From the NCBI GenBank assembly GCA_938046735.1, contig CALIXF010000009.1, forward strand, positions 222,956 through 286,955: a stretch of 64,000 bases of DNA, read 5' to 3'. Made by a program: the position numbers and the translations under genes. The DNA comes from an uncultured Candidatus Saccharibacteria bacterium (lineage in GTDB: Bacteria; Patescibacteriota; Saccharimonadia; Saccharimonadales; Saccharimonadaceae). The notes beneath the pieces are model-generated. The model worked only from the letters and a program-made list of their open reading frames with translations. It was not told the DNA's origin and did no database searches. Within the stretch, counting starts at the first letter, position 1, and every line of letters begins with the position of its first letter. Below, piece by piece: positions 8,465 to 16,912 of the stretch.

Positions 8465-8515
8465 TTAAATCGATTTATAGTTTACCTTTTTCGGTTTGAA
8501 GTCTCTCAACTTCAT
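8465..8515 (-). CDS. Candidate 16-residue leader peptide upstream of rpsL
   Basis: An ATG at 8515 follows a near-perfect GGAGG ribosome site at the right distance and opens a 16-codon frame (MKLRDFKPKKVNYKSI) that stops at 8465, 14 bases before the rpsL ATG. It lies wholly inside the rpsL leader. Codons 2-7 contain a small hairpin (TGAAGT/ACTTCA). The peptide is very basic and resembles no leader peptide I know. It may be a translated uORF that affects rpsL, or the strong ribosome site may be fortuitous. Confidence 0.4.
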   Translation of the reverse strand: MKLRDFKPKKVNYKSI

Positions 8516-8562
8516 AGCTTCCTCCGTTACAGCAATGGGATTCCGCTTGAAACTCTTGCAAT

Positions 8563-8591
8563 ATTATACTCCTTTAATAGTTTTTCGTCAA
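8563..8591 (-). promoter_or_regulatory. Strong promoter of rpsL-rpsG
   Basis: -35 TTGACG (8591-8586), 17-base spacer and -10 TATAAT (8568-8563). Transcription would start near 8556, giving a leader of ~105 nt. Confidence 0.85.
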
Positions 8592-8595
8592 TTTA

Positions 8596-8629
8596 TTAAA
8601 ACTGACAGATGAATTTTTGTCAGTTTTAA
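8596..8629. terminator. Terminator after the small membrane protein gene
   Basis: A 12-bp stem TTAAAACTGACA/TGTCAGTTTTAA with a ten-base loop, directly after the stop codon at 8630 and before the rpsL promoter. Confidence 0.75.
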
Positions 8630-8971
8630 TTATTTTTTTAATGTTACTTTGGAGCGTTTATTTCTAACAGATTTTACTGTTTTCTCGCTTTCATCTTTGG
8701 AGACTTCTATTTTTTTATGGTCATTTTTAACAGATTCATCAAGTAGCATACGTACAAGAGCCCAAACAATTATATTAGCAGAGAGCGCAAGAAAAGCTAC
8801 GAATGGGATGATTAAAAGTGCAATTCCAAGTGATTGATTTAGTAATGCAATGACAGCTGCAACTAAGAATGAGGTAATCGCAATGATTAGGTAAGTAATT
8901 TCAAGAATAGTTAGCTCGTGTTTATCTTTATACAACTGCTTAAAATATGTGAGAAACTTTGATTGTGACAT
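8630..8971 (-). CDS. Small membrane protein, two transmembrane helices
   Basis: I do not recognise a family. The 113-residue product has a short cytoplasmic-looking N-terminus, two hydrophobic helices (~22-44, ITYLIIAITSFLVAAVIALL, and ~50-75, LLIIPFVAFLALSANIIVWA) and a Lys/Ser-rich C-terminal tail of ~35 residues ending in KK. It could be an accessory to an envelope complex. It stands alone between two terminators. The start is supported by an extended -10 (TGTTAAAAT) six bases upstream. Confidence 0.6.
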   Translation of the reverse strand: MSQSKFLTYFKQLYKDKHELTILEITYLIIAITSFLVAAVIALLNQSLGIALLIIPFVAFLALSANIIVWALVRMLLDESVKNDHKKIEVSKDESEKTVKSVRNKRSKVTLKK

Positions 8972-8977
8972 GTTTAT

Positions 8978-8986
8978 ATTTTAACA
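8978..8986 (-). promoter_or_regulatory. Extended -10 promoter, leaderless (8971 gene)
   Basis: TGT plus TAAAAT (8983-8978), six bases, then ATG at 8971. Confidence 0.65.
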
Positions 8987-9004
8987 TATTTTTCTATAAA
9001 TAGC

Positions 9005-9038
9005 AAACTAGAGTACCAGTTACGGAACTCTAGTTTTT
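9005..9038. terminator. Terminator after tig
   Basis: A stem AAACTAGAGT/ACTCTAGTTT with a ~12-base loop. Its T-run is better on the plus strand, but on the minus strand it is the only hairpin after the trigger factor gene. Confidence 0.6.
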
Positions 9039-9063
9039 GACGAATCTATACAGTTATTTAGAT

Positions 9064-10386
9064 TTAGACTTTCTTGTCAGCTTTTTCGGATTTCACTTCT
9101 TTGTCAGCCTTGGAATTTACTTCAACTAGGTAGTTTAAGGTTTTCTCGATAACCATACGGTTTTTGATATCTTGACGAACGTTATTATCTTTAAGATTAT
9201 TTAAAGCTTCCTTGGATTTCTTATAAACCTCGCGAAGTTCATTAATTTTCGCATCGACAATCTCATCTTCAACGTCAATTTTTTCTTCACGAGCAACCAT
9301 CTGGAGGGCTAGAGAGGCCTTGACACGAGCTTCGGCTAACTCTCTAATTTGTTTTTTCCAGCTTTCTTCGGTTTGACCAGTCTGATTGAGATAATCTTCA
9401 AAAGATAATCCTTGAGCCTTAGCATTTGCTTCAATATCTTGTTTAATGAAACGGATCTGATCCTCAATAAGTACTTCAGGTGCAGCAATTTTACTCTTCT
9501 TAACTAATTCCTTAACAAGATCATCTTTAAATTTCTCATCAGATTTTACCTTATTTTGCTCAGTTAAATTAGCTTCAATATCTTTCTTAAGATCATCCAT
9601 AGTCTGGAATGGACCACATTTTTTAGCAAAATCGTCATTTAATTCGGGAAGAATGAATTCATTAACTTGTTTTAAAAGTACATTGAAAACGGTTTTTTGA
9701 CCGGCGAGTTTTTCAGCATGATAATCTTTAGGAAAAGTTAGTTCAAGATCAAAACGATCGCCAGACTGATGTCCCACGATCCCTTCTTCAAAACCTGGAA
9801 TGAATTGATGTGAGCCTAGTTTCAAGCGGAAGTCTTTAGCGGCACCACCGTCAAATTTTTCACCATTTAGGCTACCTTCAAAATCAATGACCACTTCATC
9901 ATCCATTTCTGCTTCACGTTTAACAACTTGTTTTTCGGCATAAGCGCTACGGACGCGAGCAATAACATCTTCGATGTCCTCTTTTTGGGCCTTAAATTCT
10001 TCACGTTTAACTTTGAGATTCTTATAGTCACCAAGTTTAATTTCTGGAACGATTTCAGCAACGGCTTTATATTCAAGAACTTCGCCTGGAACAAACTTGA
10101 CTATATCCACATTAGGAATAACTAATGGAATATTTTTAGCTTCGTCGAAGGCTTTTGGTACAGTTCTTCTAACAGCAATATCGGCAGTAGTACTGGCGAG
10201 ATCGTTTGGATTGATATTTTTCTTGGCAATTTCAGCAGGAACTTTGCCTGGGCGGAAACCTTGAACATGGATTTCTTTAGAGAGGCGAAGAACGGCCTGT
10301 TCTTCAGCGACCTTGAGATCATTTTGATCAAGCGTAACGGTAACCTCGACCTTGGTTTCAGATAAATTCTTTGTAGTAACTTTCAT
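9064..10386 (-). CDS. tig: Trigger factor, ribosome-bound chaperone
   Basis: Trigger factor binds nascent chains at the exit tunnel. The 441-residue product has the ribosome-binding domain (KVEVTV...VQGFRPGKVP, the signature GFRxGKxP loop at ~45), the FKBP-type PPIase domain (VVIDFEGSLNGEKFDGG, ~145-160, then FIPGFEEGIVG) and the helical C-terminal arms. The frame could extend to an ATG at 10449 that overlaps the upstream stop as TAATG. I chose 10386 because MKVTTKNLSETKVEVTV is the normal family start and an extended -10 (TGTTATAAT) lies exactly six bases before it. The C-terminal ~20 residues are a Lys/Glu/Asp-rich tail. Confidence 0.93.
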   Translation of the reverse strand: MKVTTKNLSETKVEVTVTLDQNDLKVAEEQAVLRLSKEIHVQGFRPGKVPAEIAKKNINPNDLASTTADIAVRRTVPKAFDEAKNIPLVIPNVDIVKFVPGEVLEYKAVAEIVPEIKLGDYKNLKVKREEFKAQKEDIEDVIARVRSAYAEKQVVKREAEMDDEVVIDFEGSLNGEKFDGGAAKDFRLKLGSHQFIPGFEEGIVGHQSGDRFDLELTFPKDYHAEKLAGQKTVFNVLLKQVNEFILPELNDDFAKKCGPFQTMDDLKKDIEANLTEQNKVKSDEKFKDDLVKELVKKSKIAAPEVLIEDQIRFIKQDIEANAKAQGLSFEDYLNQTGQTEESWKKQIRELAEARVKASLALQMVAREEKIDVEDEIVDAKINELREVYKKSKEALNNLKDNNVRQDIKNRMVIEKTLNYLVEVNSKADKEVKSEKADKKV

Positions 10387-10392
10387 GCTACT

Positions 10393-10401
10393 ATTATAAC
10401 A
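10393..10401 (-). promoter_or_regulatory. Extended -10 promoter, leaderless (tig)
   Basis: TGT plus TATAAT (10398-10393), six bases, then ATG at 10386. It lies inside the alternative 21-codon N-terminal extension, which it argues against. Confidence 0.7.
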
Positions 10402-10448
10402 TGCAGATTTATTTTTAGATAACAGATAGGAGCTACTAGGTATTTTCA

Positions 10449-12041
10449 TTAGTCCGGTCGAATTAAGCCGATTTGAGGAGAGGTACGCATAAAACGAGCT
10501 AGGTTTGCAAGGTTTGCTGCTTGTTTAATTTTAGGGTTTAGAATATTTTCGGAATCGAAAAGCGTTTTTAGATGATGATATAGATCAAGGGTTTTTGCCG
10601 GAGTTGCCTGATTAATTATAAGCGCCTGAACTTGACCTTCGGCAGAGCCGCCACAGAGATTACCATTTGAGTCAATAACCAACCTACCGTATTGTTGTAA
10701 AAAGCGTAAAAGCTGTTTCCGATCGCAAACTTGTGAGAGGTCAAAGCTCGGACGGACTGAATATAGATTTGTCATAAATGAACCAAAAATTGGCAATTTT
10801 TGATCAAAAATTTTTTCGAGAGTAGATATACTATCAATAAAGGAGCAGAACTCAGATTCTGGTATATAGGAGCGATCAGCAATAATTATACGTTCAACAA
10901 CGGAACTATCATTCCTATAAACTTCCAAACTCTTTTTTATTTGGCTTGTAAGACTTTCTATTTCTGGTTGATCAATGATAGATAGCTGTCTATTTATACT
11001 AATATTTTTTAGTTTTCTTAAATTACTTTGGTTTTTAAAATAATGATCATCAAATTCAGTATGAACAAGGAATTTTGATTTTGAAAACTGATACGTTTTT
11101 CCCATTGAGAGGGGTATATCTAGAAATGAAATAAGCCGTTGATCATAAAAATCAATGCGAAGAGGGTGCATTTTTTTTAACTCAGTCATGAACTCAAATG
11201 AAGTTTTTAAATCACTAAAACCGAATATAGCTTGCTTTGTGGGACGAGATAGTGGAACAACTTTCAAGATTAGCTCGGTAATTATACCAAGGCTGCCTTG
11301 TGCACCAAAAAAAAGTGGCGACAGATCAAACTCGTGTGAAGCAGGATAAACTTCAGTGACCATATGAAAACCGGTACGTGAGTGATTATGCTTTTTTAAT
11401 TCGTCAATCTGGTCTTTATGTTTAAGAATTATATCCTCGACCGATTGATATAAGTGTCCAATAAAATTATCCTGTTTCTTAGCGTTTTTTAATCCATGAG
11501 TATTGAGAGTTTGAGATTGAAAGAGATCGCCGTTTGACAGTACTACTTCGAGGCGATCTACATAATAATAAATACTACCATATTTTTTGGCGATCCGATC
11601 AGTATAAAAATTAGAGACTAACCCACCAATAGTTTCTCGGGGATCGGCCTCAATAGGAAGACGAAGACCAAAAAGAGCAAGAGCAGAGTTTAATTGACCC
11701 AAGGTTACACCAGATTGCACCCGTACGAGTCTGGCTCGATCATCTATCTCTTGAATTCGATTAAGTCTTTCCGTAGAAATCAGCATTCCTTCCGTTAGAT
11801 CGGCACCACTTTGATCTAAGCCAGACCCACGAACCACTACTGGTAATTGATACCCTTTTTTAGCAAGTTCATTAGCAAAACGAACAAGATATTGTATATC
11901 CTCAACGGAGTGAGGAAGACAAAGAAGTTTTGGCATAATTTCAAGAATACTAGCATCTCTTGCATAATCAGCTAAAATTTCTGGCTTATTTGTGACTAAA
12001 CCAGAAATTTTTGCGTTCAGAAAATTTGTTATTTTATCCAC
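10449..12041 (-). CDS. FAD-binding oxidoreductase (GlcD/D-lactate dehydrogenase type)
   Basis: A 530-residue flavoprotein of the vanillyl-alcohol oxidase fold. The N-terminal PCMH FAD-binding domain shows VVVRGSGLDQSGADLTEGML (~74-93), RVQSGVTLGQLN (~117) and DPRETIGGLVSNF (~142), the pyrophosphate-binding glycine pattern. The C-terminal half has the GAQGSLGIITELILKVVP segment and a substrate-binding cap. It ends in a GlcD-like C-terminal helix region (DSENILNPKIK). Substrates in this family are 2-hydroxy acids or similar, and none can be assigned. The start is GTG, with an AAGGTGG ribosome site five bases upstream. Confidence 0.82.
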   Translation of the reverse strand: MDKITNFLNAKISGLVTNKPEILADYARDASILEIMPKLLCLPHSVEDIQYLVRFANELAKKGYQLPVVVRGSGLDQSGADLTEGMLISTERLNRIQEIDDRARLVRVQSGVTLGQLNSALALFGLRLPIEADPRETIGGLVSNFYTDRIAKKYGSIYYYVDRLEVVLSNGDLFQSQTLNTHGLKNAKKQDNFIGHLYQSVEDIILKHKDQIDELKKHNHSRTGFHMVTEVYPASHEFDLSPLFFGAQGSLGIITELILKVVPLSRPTKQAIFGFSDLKTSFEFMTELKKMHPLRIDFYDQRLISFLDIPLSMGKTYQFSKSKFLVHTEFDDHYFKNQSNLRKLKNISINRQLSIIDQPEIESLTSQIKKSLEVYRNDSSVVERIIIADRSYIPESEFCSFIDSISTLEKIFDQKLPIFGSFMTNLYSVRPSFDLSQVCDRKQLLRFLQQYGRLVIDSNGNLCGGSAEGQVQALIINQATPAKTLDLYHHLKTLFDSENILNPKIKQAANLANLARFMRTSPQIGLIRPD

Positions 12042-12103
12042 TTCCCACCTTCTTTTGGTTTATTTTAGCATAATCAGTTTGAAAAAACTATTTTTAACCC
12101 ATA

Positions 12104-12131
12104 TTTTTTCAAAAAAATATTTTTGAAATTT
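12104..12131. terminator. AT-only terminator-like hairpin after dnaE
   Basis: An inverted repeat TTTCAAAAA/TTTTTGAAA with a four-base loop just after the dnaE stop. The stem is weak (two GC pairs), so function is uncertain. Confidence 0.4.
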
Positions 12132-12136
12132 TAAAA

Positions 12137-15100
12137 TTATTTCAAGACAACTCCTGATTCGCCAACCAAACTCTTGAGTGGCTCAATAAGTTCTGAAGAA
12201 GCATCAATCCGAAAAGGCATACGAAGTGGTTTTTTACCTGTTTCATCTTTTAAAACGAGAATAATTTCTTGAAAACCTGGATTATCATCGCAAAGTTTAC
12301 GGATGCGAGTTAATTTTTCAGTATCTTCAGGGTTTTCAATGAGAACGAATAATTTCTGTGATCTTGGATCAACAGGTGGAGTAACGATTCGTCGTACAGC
12401 TTCCGCGGTTGATTCAGACACAGATTCAGGCTTAGTTTTAGTTTTAGTATTTTTTTCTACTCTGGAATTAGTAGTCTTTTCTTTTGTTGTTTTGGCGTCA
12501 CCTGATAGCCTTGAAGCTATATTCTCTGGTACTGAAGTTTTTCTTCTCTTAAATTCTTTTTTGGGCGCTTCTTTAGGATCTTCAAGCTTAATACCAGTGG
12601 ATTGATAATTCTCCAATTTATCATCTGAGACGACAGAGAAAGAGTCTGCGATAATTTTTACATCGGAAGTCATATTACCATCTTTGTCTCTAGCATTTAC
12701 GCGGCCGGTAACCTTAATAATATTATCAACGACTAGTTTGGAACCTTCTTGTTCATAGAGAGATGGAAAAACAATAAATTCAGTTTCGGCGGTTTTGCTT
12801 TCAATCTTTACAAAGGCCATTTTGGTATTAGATTTTGTAAGAATAGTGCGGATATCGGTTATAATTCCACCAACGATTACTTGCTTACCATCGTTTTCGG
12901 CTGAAACCACAGAAAAAGGGTGGGTGTTTTCTTCAAAATACAGATCATATTTATCAAGTGGATGAGCAGAGAGGTAGAGTCCCATAAGATCACGCTCCCA
13001 AAGCAGTTGTTCTTTATCCGAAACTTTTGTTGGCGACTCTTGAATAGCTGGTTCAGGGATTGCCCCAGCATCACCCATTAAACCGAAGAGATCGGTTTGA
13101 CCAGAAGCACGATCTTTCTGGACTTTACTACCATAAGCTTGGATTTCTTCTAGATTGAAGAGTAGGTCGGTACGCGACGCAAAACGATCAAAAGCACCAG
13201 TTTTAATTGCAGATTCCCATGATTTTTTATTGAATTTAGTATTATCAACACGTGAAGCAAAATCACAAACGGATTTAAAGGGGCCATTTTTGTCGCGTTC
13301 TGGAATTACAATTTCTTCAATTAAGGCTTTTCCCATACTTTTAATGGCTGCAAGACCAAAACGAATAGTTTTTTCTCCACCCACAATACCAAAGTCAGCA
13401 TAAGACTGATTAATGTCAGGCCCAAGTACTTTGATTCCTAATCTTTTACATTCGGCAATTTCGATAGCGAGACGATCCGTCCAACGCATATCCGAAGTCA
13501 TGAGAGCAGCCATAAAAGCATCTGGGTAATGAGCTTTGAGATAGGCGGTCCAATAAGCGACTAGACCATAGCACGCGGCGTGAGACTTATTGAAACAGTA
13601 ATTTGCGAATTCAAGAAGCTGATTCCAGAAAGTTTCAGCTTGTTCTTCTGTTGCGCCACCGACCTCCTGAGCACCCTTGATAAATTCTGGCTTAACCTTA
13701 TTCATCAAAGCTACTTTCTTTTTACCAACAGCCTTACGCAAAGTATCCGCCTGACCACCGGTGAATCCACACCACTCCTTAGAGATCTGCATGAACTGCT
13801 CTTGGTAAATCAAAATGCCATAGGTGGATTTTAGGGCATTTTCTAGGCCTGGGTGGAGATATGTAATAGGCTCCTCACCATGCTTACGACGAATAAATGA
13901 ATCAATAAACTGCATTGGACCTGGACGATACAAAGCAACCATAGCGATGATATCTTCGAAGCTAGAAGCCTTAAGGTCTTTTAAATAACGTTTCATACCT
14001 GCAGATTCAAGCTGGAAGACACCAGTAGTTTCGGCATTTTGAAGAAGTTGATAAGCTAGCGGATCATCAAGCGGAACATTATAAAGGTCAATATCGTCAT
14101 GATAGACTTTGCGGATCATACGTAAAGCGTTGTTAATCACTGAAAGGTTAGAAAGACCCAAAAAGTCCATTTTAAGAAGCCCTAATTCCTCAACCTGGGT
14201 GGAAGGATACTGAGTGGCGAGTGGACCTTTGGCAGAGACCTCAAGAGGAAGGAACTTAACTAAATCATCAGGCGCGATCACGATACCACAGGCATGAACA
14301 CCGTGCGAACGGATCGTCCCTTCAAGTTTAGAAGCATAATCAATAACCTGTTTCGCTACGGGATTATGTTCATATTCATGCTTGAGGTCTGGGGTATTAA
14401 CAATAGCATCAGTAAGCTTGACGTGATGGCCCTGGATGGGATCAGGAACAAGTTTAGCGATACGATCGGCTTCAGTATAAGGTACTTCCAAGACCCGGGC
14501 CACATCACGAACGGCGTTTTTTGCCATCATCTTACCAAAAGTAACAATATTGGCAACACGGGCTTTGCCATACTTGTCAGTACAGTAGTCAATTACTTCA
14601 TCGCGACGAGTATCTTGGATATCAGTATCAATATCCGGCATGGAGATACGGTCTGGATTTAAGAAACGCTCAAAAAGTAGATCGTATTTCATTGGATCAA
14701 GCTCAGTAATACGGAGAGCGTAAGCAAGAATGGAACCGGCAGCGGAACCACGACCGGGCCCGTAAATAATACGGCGAGTCTTACCCCACATGATAAAGTC
14801 TTGAACGATCAAGAAATAGCCGTTGTATCCCATTTTATCAACAACAGATAACTCATAGTCGATACGTTCAAGGATTTTCTCAGAGAGAAGATGACGACAC
14901 TCTTCAATTGAAAGTTTCTCCGCTTCTTTTTGCGTGACTCCACCATAACGAAAGGCGAGCCCTCGAAAAACTAATTTATCGAGGTAGCTTTTTTCAGAAT
15001 CACCGTCTGGAACGGGAAATTTTGGGATCAAAATGCGACCTAATTGAATTTCGGTATTACAACGTTCGGCAATTTTTCTAGTGTTTTTAATGGCGTCAGG

Positions 15101-15994
15101 AAAATCTTTACTCCAACGATCAATAATTTCCTGCGGAGGGATAACGTGTAGCTGAAAGTCTTTCAAGGTCATACGATTAGGGTCAGATAGATTAGCTGCT
15201 GTACCAATACAGAGGAGAATTTCGTGAGCATCCTGGTCTTCATGCTTTAGATAATGACCGTCGCAAGTCACAACAAGTGGCAAACCAGTCTTCTTTGCAA
15301 TTTCCTGTAAGCCTTGGTTTATCCGATTTTGGACATCCCAATGGGTCGGGGAATCTGGATGGCCATGATCCTGCATCTCAAGATAAAAGCGATCTTTATA
15401 TACTTTGCTGTACCACTCAACTAATTTTTCGGCACCCTCCATATCGCCATTCTTTAGTCTAACTGAAATTTCGGAGCTGGCACAACCTGAGAGACAGATA
15501 ATTCCCTCATTATATTTTTCCATGATTTCATGGTCAATACGCGGCTTATAGTATTTTCCGTTAACTTCAGCCTCCGTAGCAAGCCGGCAGAGATTCTCGA
15601 ACCCCTGATCATTCATGGAAAGAAGTGTAATATGATATCGTACTTTATCGTAAGCTGGATCACGGTCAAGACGAGAGCGAGCCGCTACATAGGCTTCAAG
15701 ACCAAGAATTGGCTTGATGTCAGCAGCCTTAGCTTCCTTATAGAGCTCAATTAAACTCGACATCGTTCCATGATCGGTAACAGCAACAGCTTGCATACCC
15801 TGCTCTTTGACATAACCGATCAAATCTGGCACCTTGGTGAGACCGTCTAGTAAACTATAGTGGGTATGATTATGGAGATGAACAAAATCACTAGGTTCAA
15901 TCTTGTGGCTTGGGTCGTCAAGCTTACAGCAAAAATCATGGTATGATTCCTCCTGACTTTTTTTCTCCTTTTTTGTATCTACCTCACTTGACAT
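12137..15994 (-). CDS. dnaE: DNA polymerase III alpha subunit
   Basis: The replicative C-family polymerase catalytic subunit, 1285 residues. In order: a ~38-residue acidic/Lys N-terminal extension; the PHP domain (HLHNHTHYSLLDG, ~40-52, with DHGTMS); the palm with its catalytic Asp pair in MPDIDTDIQD (~455); fingers and beta-binding region; a helix-hairpin-helix; and an OB fold (VIVGGIITDIRTILTKSNTK, ~1035). A ~200-residue C-terminal region includes a Lys/Thr-rich linker (~1110-1180) before the terminal domain. There is no 3'-5' exonuclease insert, so it is DnaE, not PolC. The start is supported by GATAAT six bases upstream. Confidence 0.96.
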   Translation of the reverse strand: MSSEVDTKKEKKSQEESYHDFCCKLDDPSHKIEPSDFVHLHNHTHYSLLDGLTKVPDLIGYVKEQGMQAVAVTDHGTMSSLIELYKEAKAADIKPILGLEAYVAARSRLDRDPAYDKVRYHITLLSMNDQGFENLCRLATEAEVNGKYYKPRIDHEIMEKYNEGIICLSGCASSEISVRLKNGDMEGAEKLVEWYSKVYKDRFYLEMQDHGHPDSPTHWDVQNRINQGLQEIAKKTGLPLVVTCDGHYLKHEDQDAHEILLCIGTAANLSDPNRMTLKDFQLHVIPPQEIIDRWSKDFPDAIKNTRKIAERCNTEIQLGRILIPKFPVPDGDSEKSYLDKLVFRGLAFRYGGVTQKEAEKLSIEECRHLLSEKILERIDYELSVVDKMGYNGYFLIVQDFIMWGKTRRIIYGPGRGSAAGSILAYALRITELDPMKYDLLFERFLNPDRISMPDIDTDIQDTRRDEVIDYCTDKYGKARVANIVTFGKMMAKNAVRDVARVLEVPYTEADRIAKLVPDPIQGHHVKLTDAIVNTPDLKHEYEHNPVAKQVIDYASKLEGTIRSHGVHACGIVIAPDDLVKFLPLEVSAKGPLATQYPSTQVEELGLLKMDFLGLSNLSVINNALRMIRKVYHDDIDLYNVPLDDPLAYQLLQNAETTGVFQLESAGMKRYLKDLKASSFEDIIAMVALYRPGPMQFIDSFIRRKHGEEPITYLHPGLENALKSTYGILIYQEQFMQISKEWCGFTGGQADTLRKAVGKKKVALMNKVKPEFIKGAQEVGGATEEQAETFWNQLLEFANYCFNKSHAACYGLVAYWTAYLKAHYPDAFMAALMTSDMRWTDRLAIEIAECKRLGIKVLGPDINQSYADFGIVGGEKTIRFGLAAIKSMGKALIEEIVIPERDKNGPFKSVCDFASRVDNTKFNKKSWESAIKTGAFDRFASRTDLLFNLEEIQAYGSKVQKDRASGQTDLFGLMGDAGAIPEPAIQESPTKVSDKEQLLWERDLMGLYLSAHPLDKYDLYFEENTHPFSVVSAENDGKQVIVGGIITDIRTILTKSNTKMAFVKIESKTAETEFIVFPSLYEQEGSKLVVDNIIKVTGRVNARDKDGNMTSDVKIIADSFSVVSDDKLENYQSTGIKLEDPKEAPKKEFKRRKTSVPENIASRLSGDAKTTKEKTTNSRVEKNTKTKTKPESVSESTAEAVRRIVTPPVDPRSQKLFVLIENPEDTEKLTRIRKLCDDNPGFQEIILVLKDETGKKPLRMPFRIDASSELIEPLKSLVGESGVVLK

Positions 15995-16000
15995 ATACTA

Positions 16001-16006
16001 ATTATC
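16001..16006 (-). promoter_or_regulatory. -10 element, leaderless (dnaE)
   Basis: GATAAT (16006-16001), six bases, then ATG at 15994. No TG extension. Weaker than the other examples. Confidence 0.45.
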
Positions 16007-16071
16007 CATTTTACCCATTAAAATTACTGTTAGTAATTACCAACAAAAAGTTTCTAAAATTTATTTAGTTT

Positions 16072-16371
16072 TTATTCGTTTATTTGGTCTTCAATCGTTT
16101 CAGTAACTTCTTCAACTACACCTAGATCTTTCTCCTCAGTTTCTCCTTTTTTGTTGAAGAACTTATCAATTAACTTCTGTCCACTAGTTTTAGTATCTTG
16201 ATAAAGTTTTTGACCTGTTTTTTTGGTTTCGTTAAAAGCTTTTTTACCCTGCTCTTTTAGATCCTGACGGGTTTCTTTACCTGATTTTGGAGCAGTTAGA
16301 ATTCCTGCAAGAACACCAACGGCAGCACCTAGGACTACACCTAAGAAGAATTTATTATTATCTTTTTTCAT
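16072..16371 (-). CDS. YtxH-domain membrane protein
   Basis: A 99-residue protein with one N-terminal glycine-rich transmembrane helix (FFLGVVLGAAVGVLAGILTA, ~8-27) followed by PKSGKETRQDLKEQGKK. That is the YtxH/GvpP pattern of an N-terminal membrane anchor with an amphipathic helical tail. Members are often general-stress envelope proteins of unknown mechanism. The tail repeats K-K-x-G-Q-K-L modules (~45-70), suggesting a coiled helix. AGGAG precedes the start. It follows the small membrane protein at 16430 in the same direction, probably one transcript. Confidence 0.75.
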   Translation of the reverse strand: MKKDNNKFFLGVVLGAAVGVLAGILTAPKSGKETRQDLKEQGKKAFNETKKTGQKLYQDTKTSGQKLIDKFFNKKGETEEKDLGVVEEVTETIEDQINE

Positions 16372-16429
16372 ATTTGTACTCCTGTTTAGTAGATTAATTA
16401 TAGATGATTTTTAACAAACAGTATAGAGG

Positions 16430-16804
16430 CTAAGTTCTTGATTTAGTTCTGGTCTTTTTTATCGAAGCCTTAGTAGATCTTGCTGGTCGTTTTAACTCTT
16501 CCTCTTCTTCAAATTCATCAAAAACTGATTTTTTAGGTTTACGATCAACTCGTAAAAGACCAAATAGCTTTCTTCCGATATACTCTTTGACAAAACCCTT
16601 TGCGAGAGGTCCAACGGAGGTTAAATCTTTGATATTATCAGCGACATCATCAGCCTTGTCAAAAATAGACTGGCCGGTTTGCACCATAATTTCGATTTCA
16701 GACAATAAACTAGTAAACTTCACTAGGAAAATAATACCAACAATCAAAAAAATCAATAGAGCAATTGATAAAAACATTACTAAGATCCATTCAGCTAGAT
16801 TCAT
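16430..16804 (-). CDS. Single-pass membrane protein, DUF948-like
   Basis: A 124-residue protein with one N-terminal transmembrane helix (WILVMFLSIALLIFLIVGII, ~6-25), a helical stretch (LLSEIEIMVQTGQSIFDKAD) and a basic C-terminal tail rich in Lys/Arg/Glu. The arrangement resembles DUF948 proteins, which are often found beside YtxH genes as here. I cannot assign a function. GGAG precedes the ATG. Confidence 0.6.
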   Translation of the reverse strand: MNLAEWILVMFLSIALLIFLIVGIIFLVKFTSLLSEIEIMVQTGQSIFDKADDVADNIKDLTSVGPLAKGFVKEYIGRKLFGLLRVDRKPKKSVFDEFEEEEELKRPARSTKASIKKTRTKSRT

Positions 16805-16837
16805 TATGACTCCATTTCACATAACCTTTACGCTTAT

Positions 16838-16866
16838 ATTGTATTACATTTAGCCAAACTTCACAA
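16838..16866 (-). promoter_or_regulatory. Promoter of the two small envelope genes
   Basis: -35 TTGTGA (16866-16861), 17-base spacer and -10 TACAAT (16843-16838). Confidence 0.55.
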
Positions 16867-16867
16867 C

Positions 16868-16895
16868 AAAAAAGACACCATGTGATGTCTTTTTG
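16868..16895. terminator. Terminator after galU
   Basis: A hairpin AAAAGACA/TGTCTTTT with an eight-base loop and a T-run on the minus strand, 18 bases past the galU stop. It abuts the promoter at 16838-16866. Confidence 0.8.
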
Positions 16896-16912
16896 CTAGT
16901 ATTTTTCATGAA

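Noticed and set aside
8535..8560. Similarity of rpsL leader (complement) to the small RNA (GGG-TTCCGCTT-AAA pattern)
   Set aside because: The match is only ~13 bases and on opposite transcribed strands; likely chance.
10387..10449. Trigger factor start at the TAATG overlap (10449)
   Set aside because: It would add 21 residues unlike any trigger factor; the extended -10 at 10393-10401 and the family start favour 10386.
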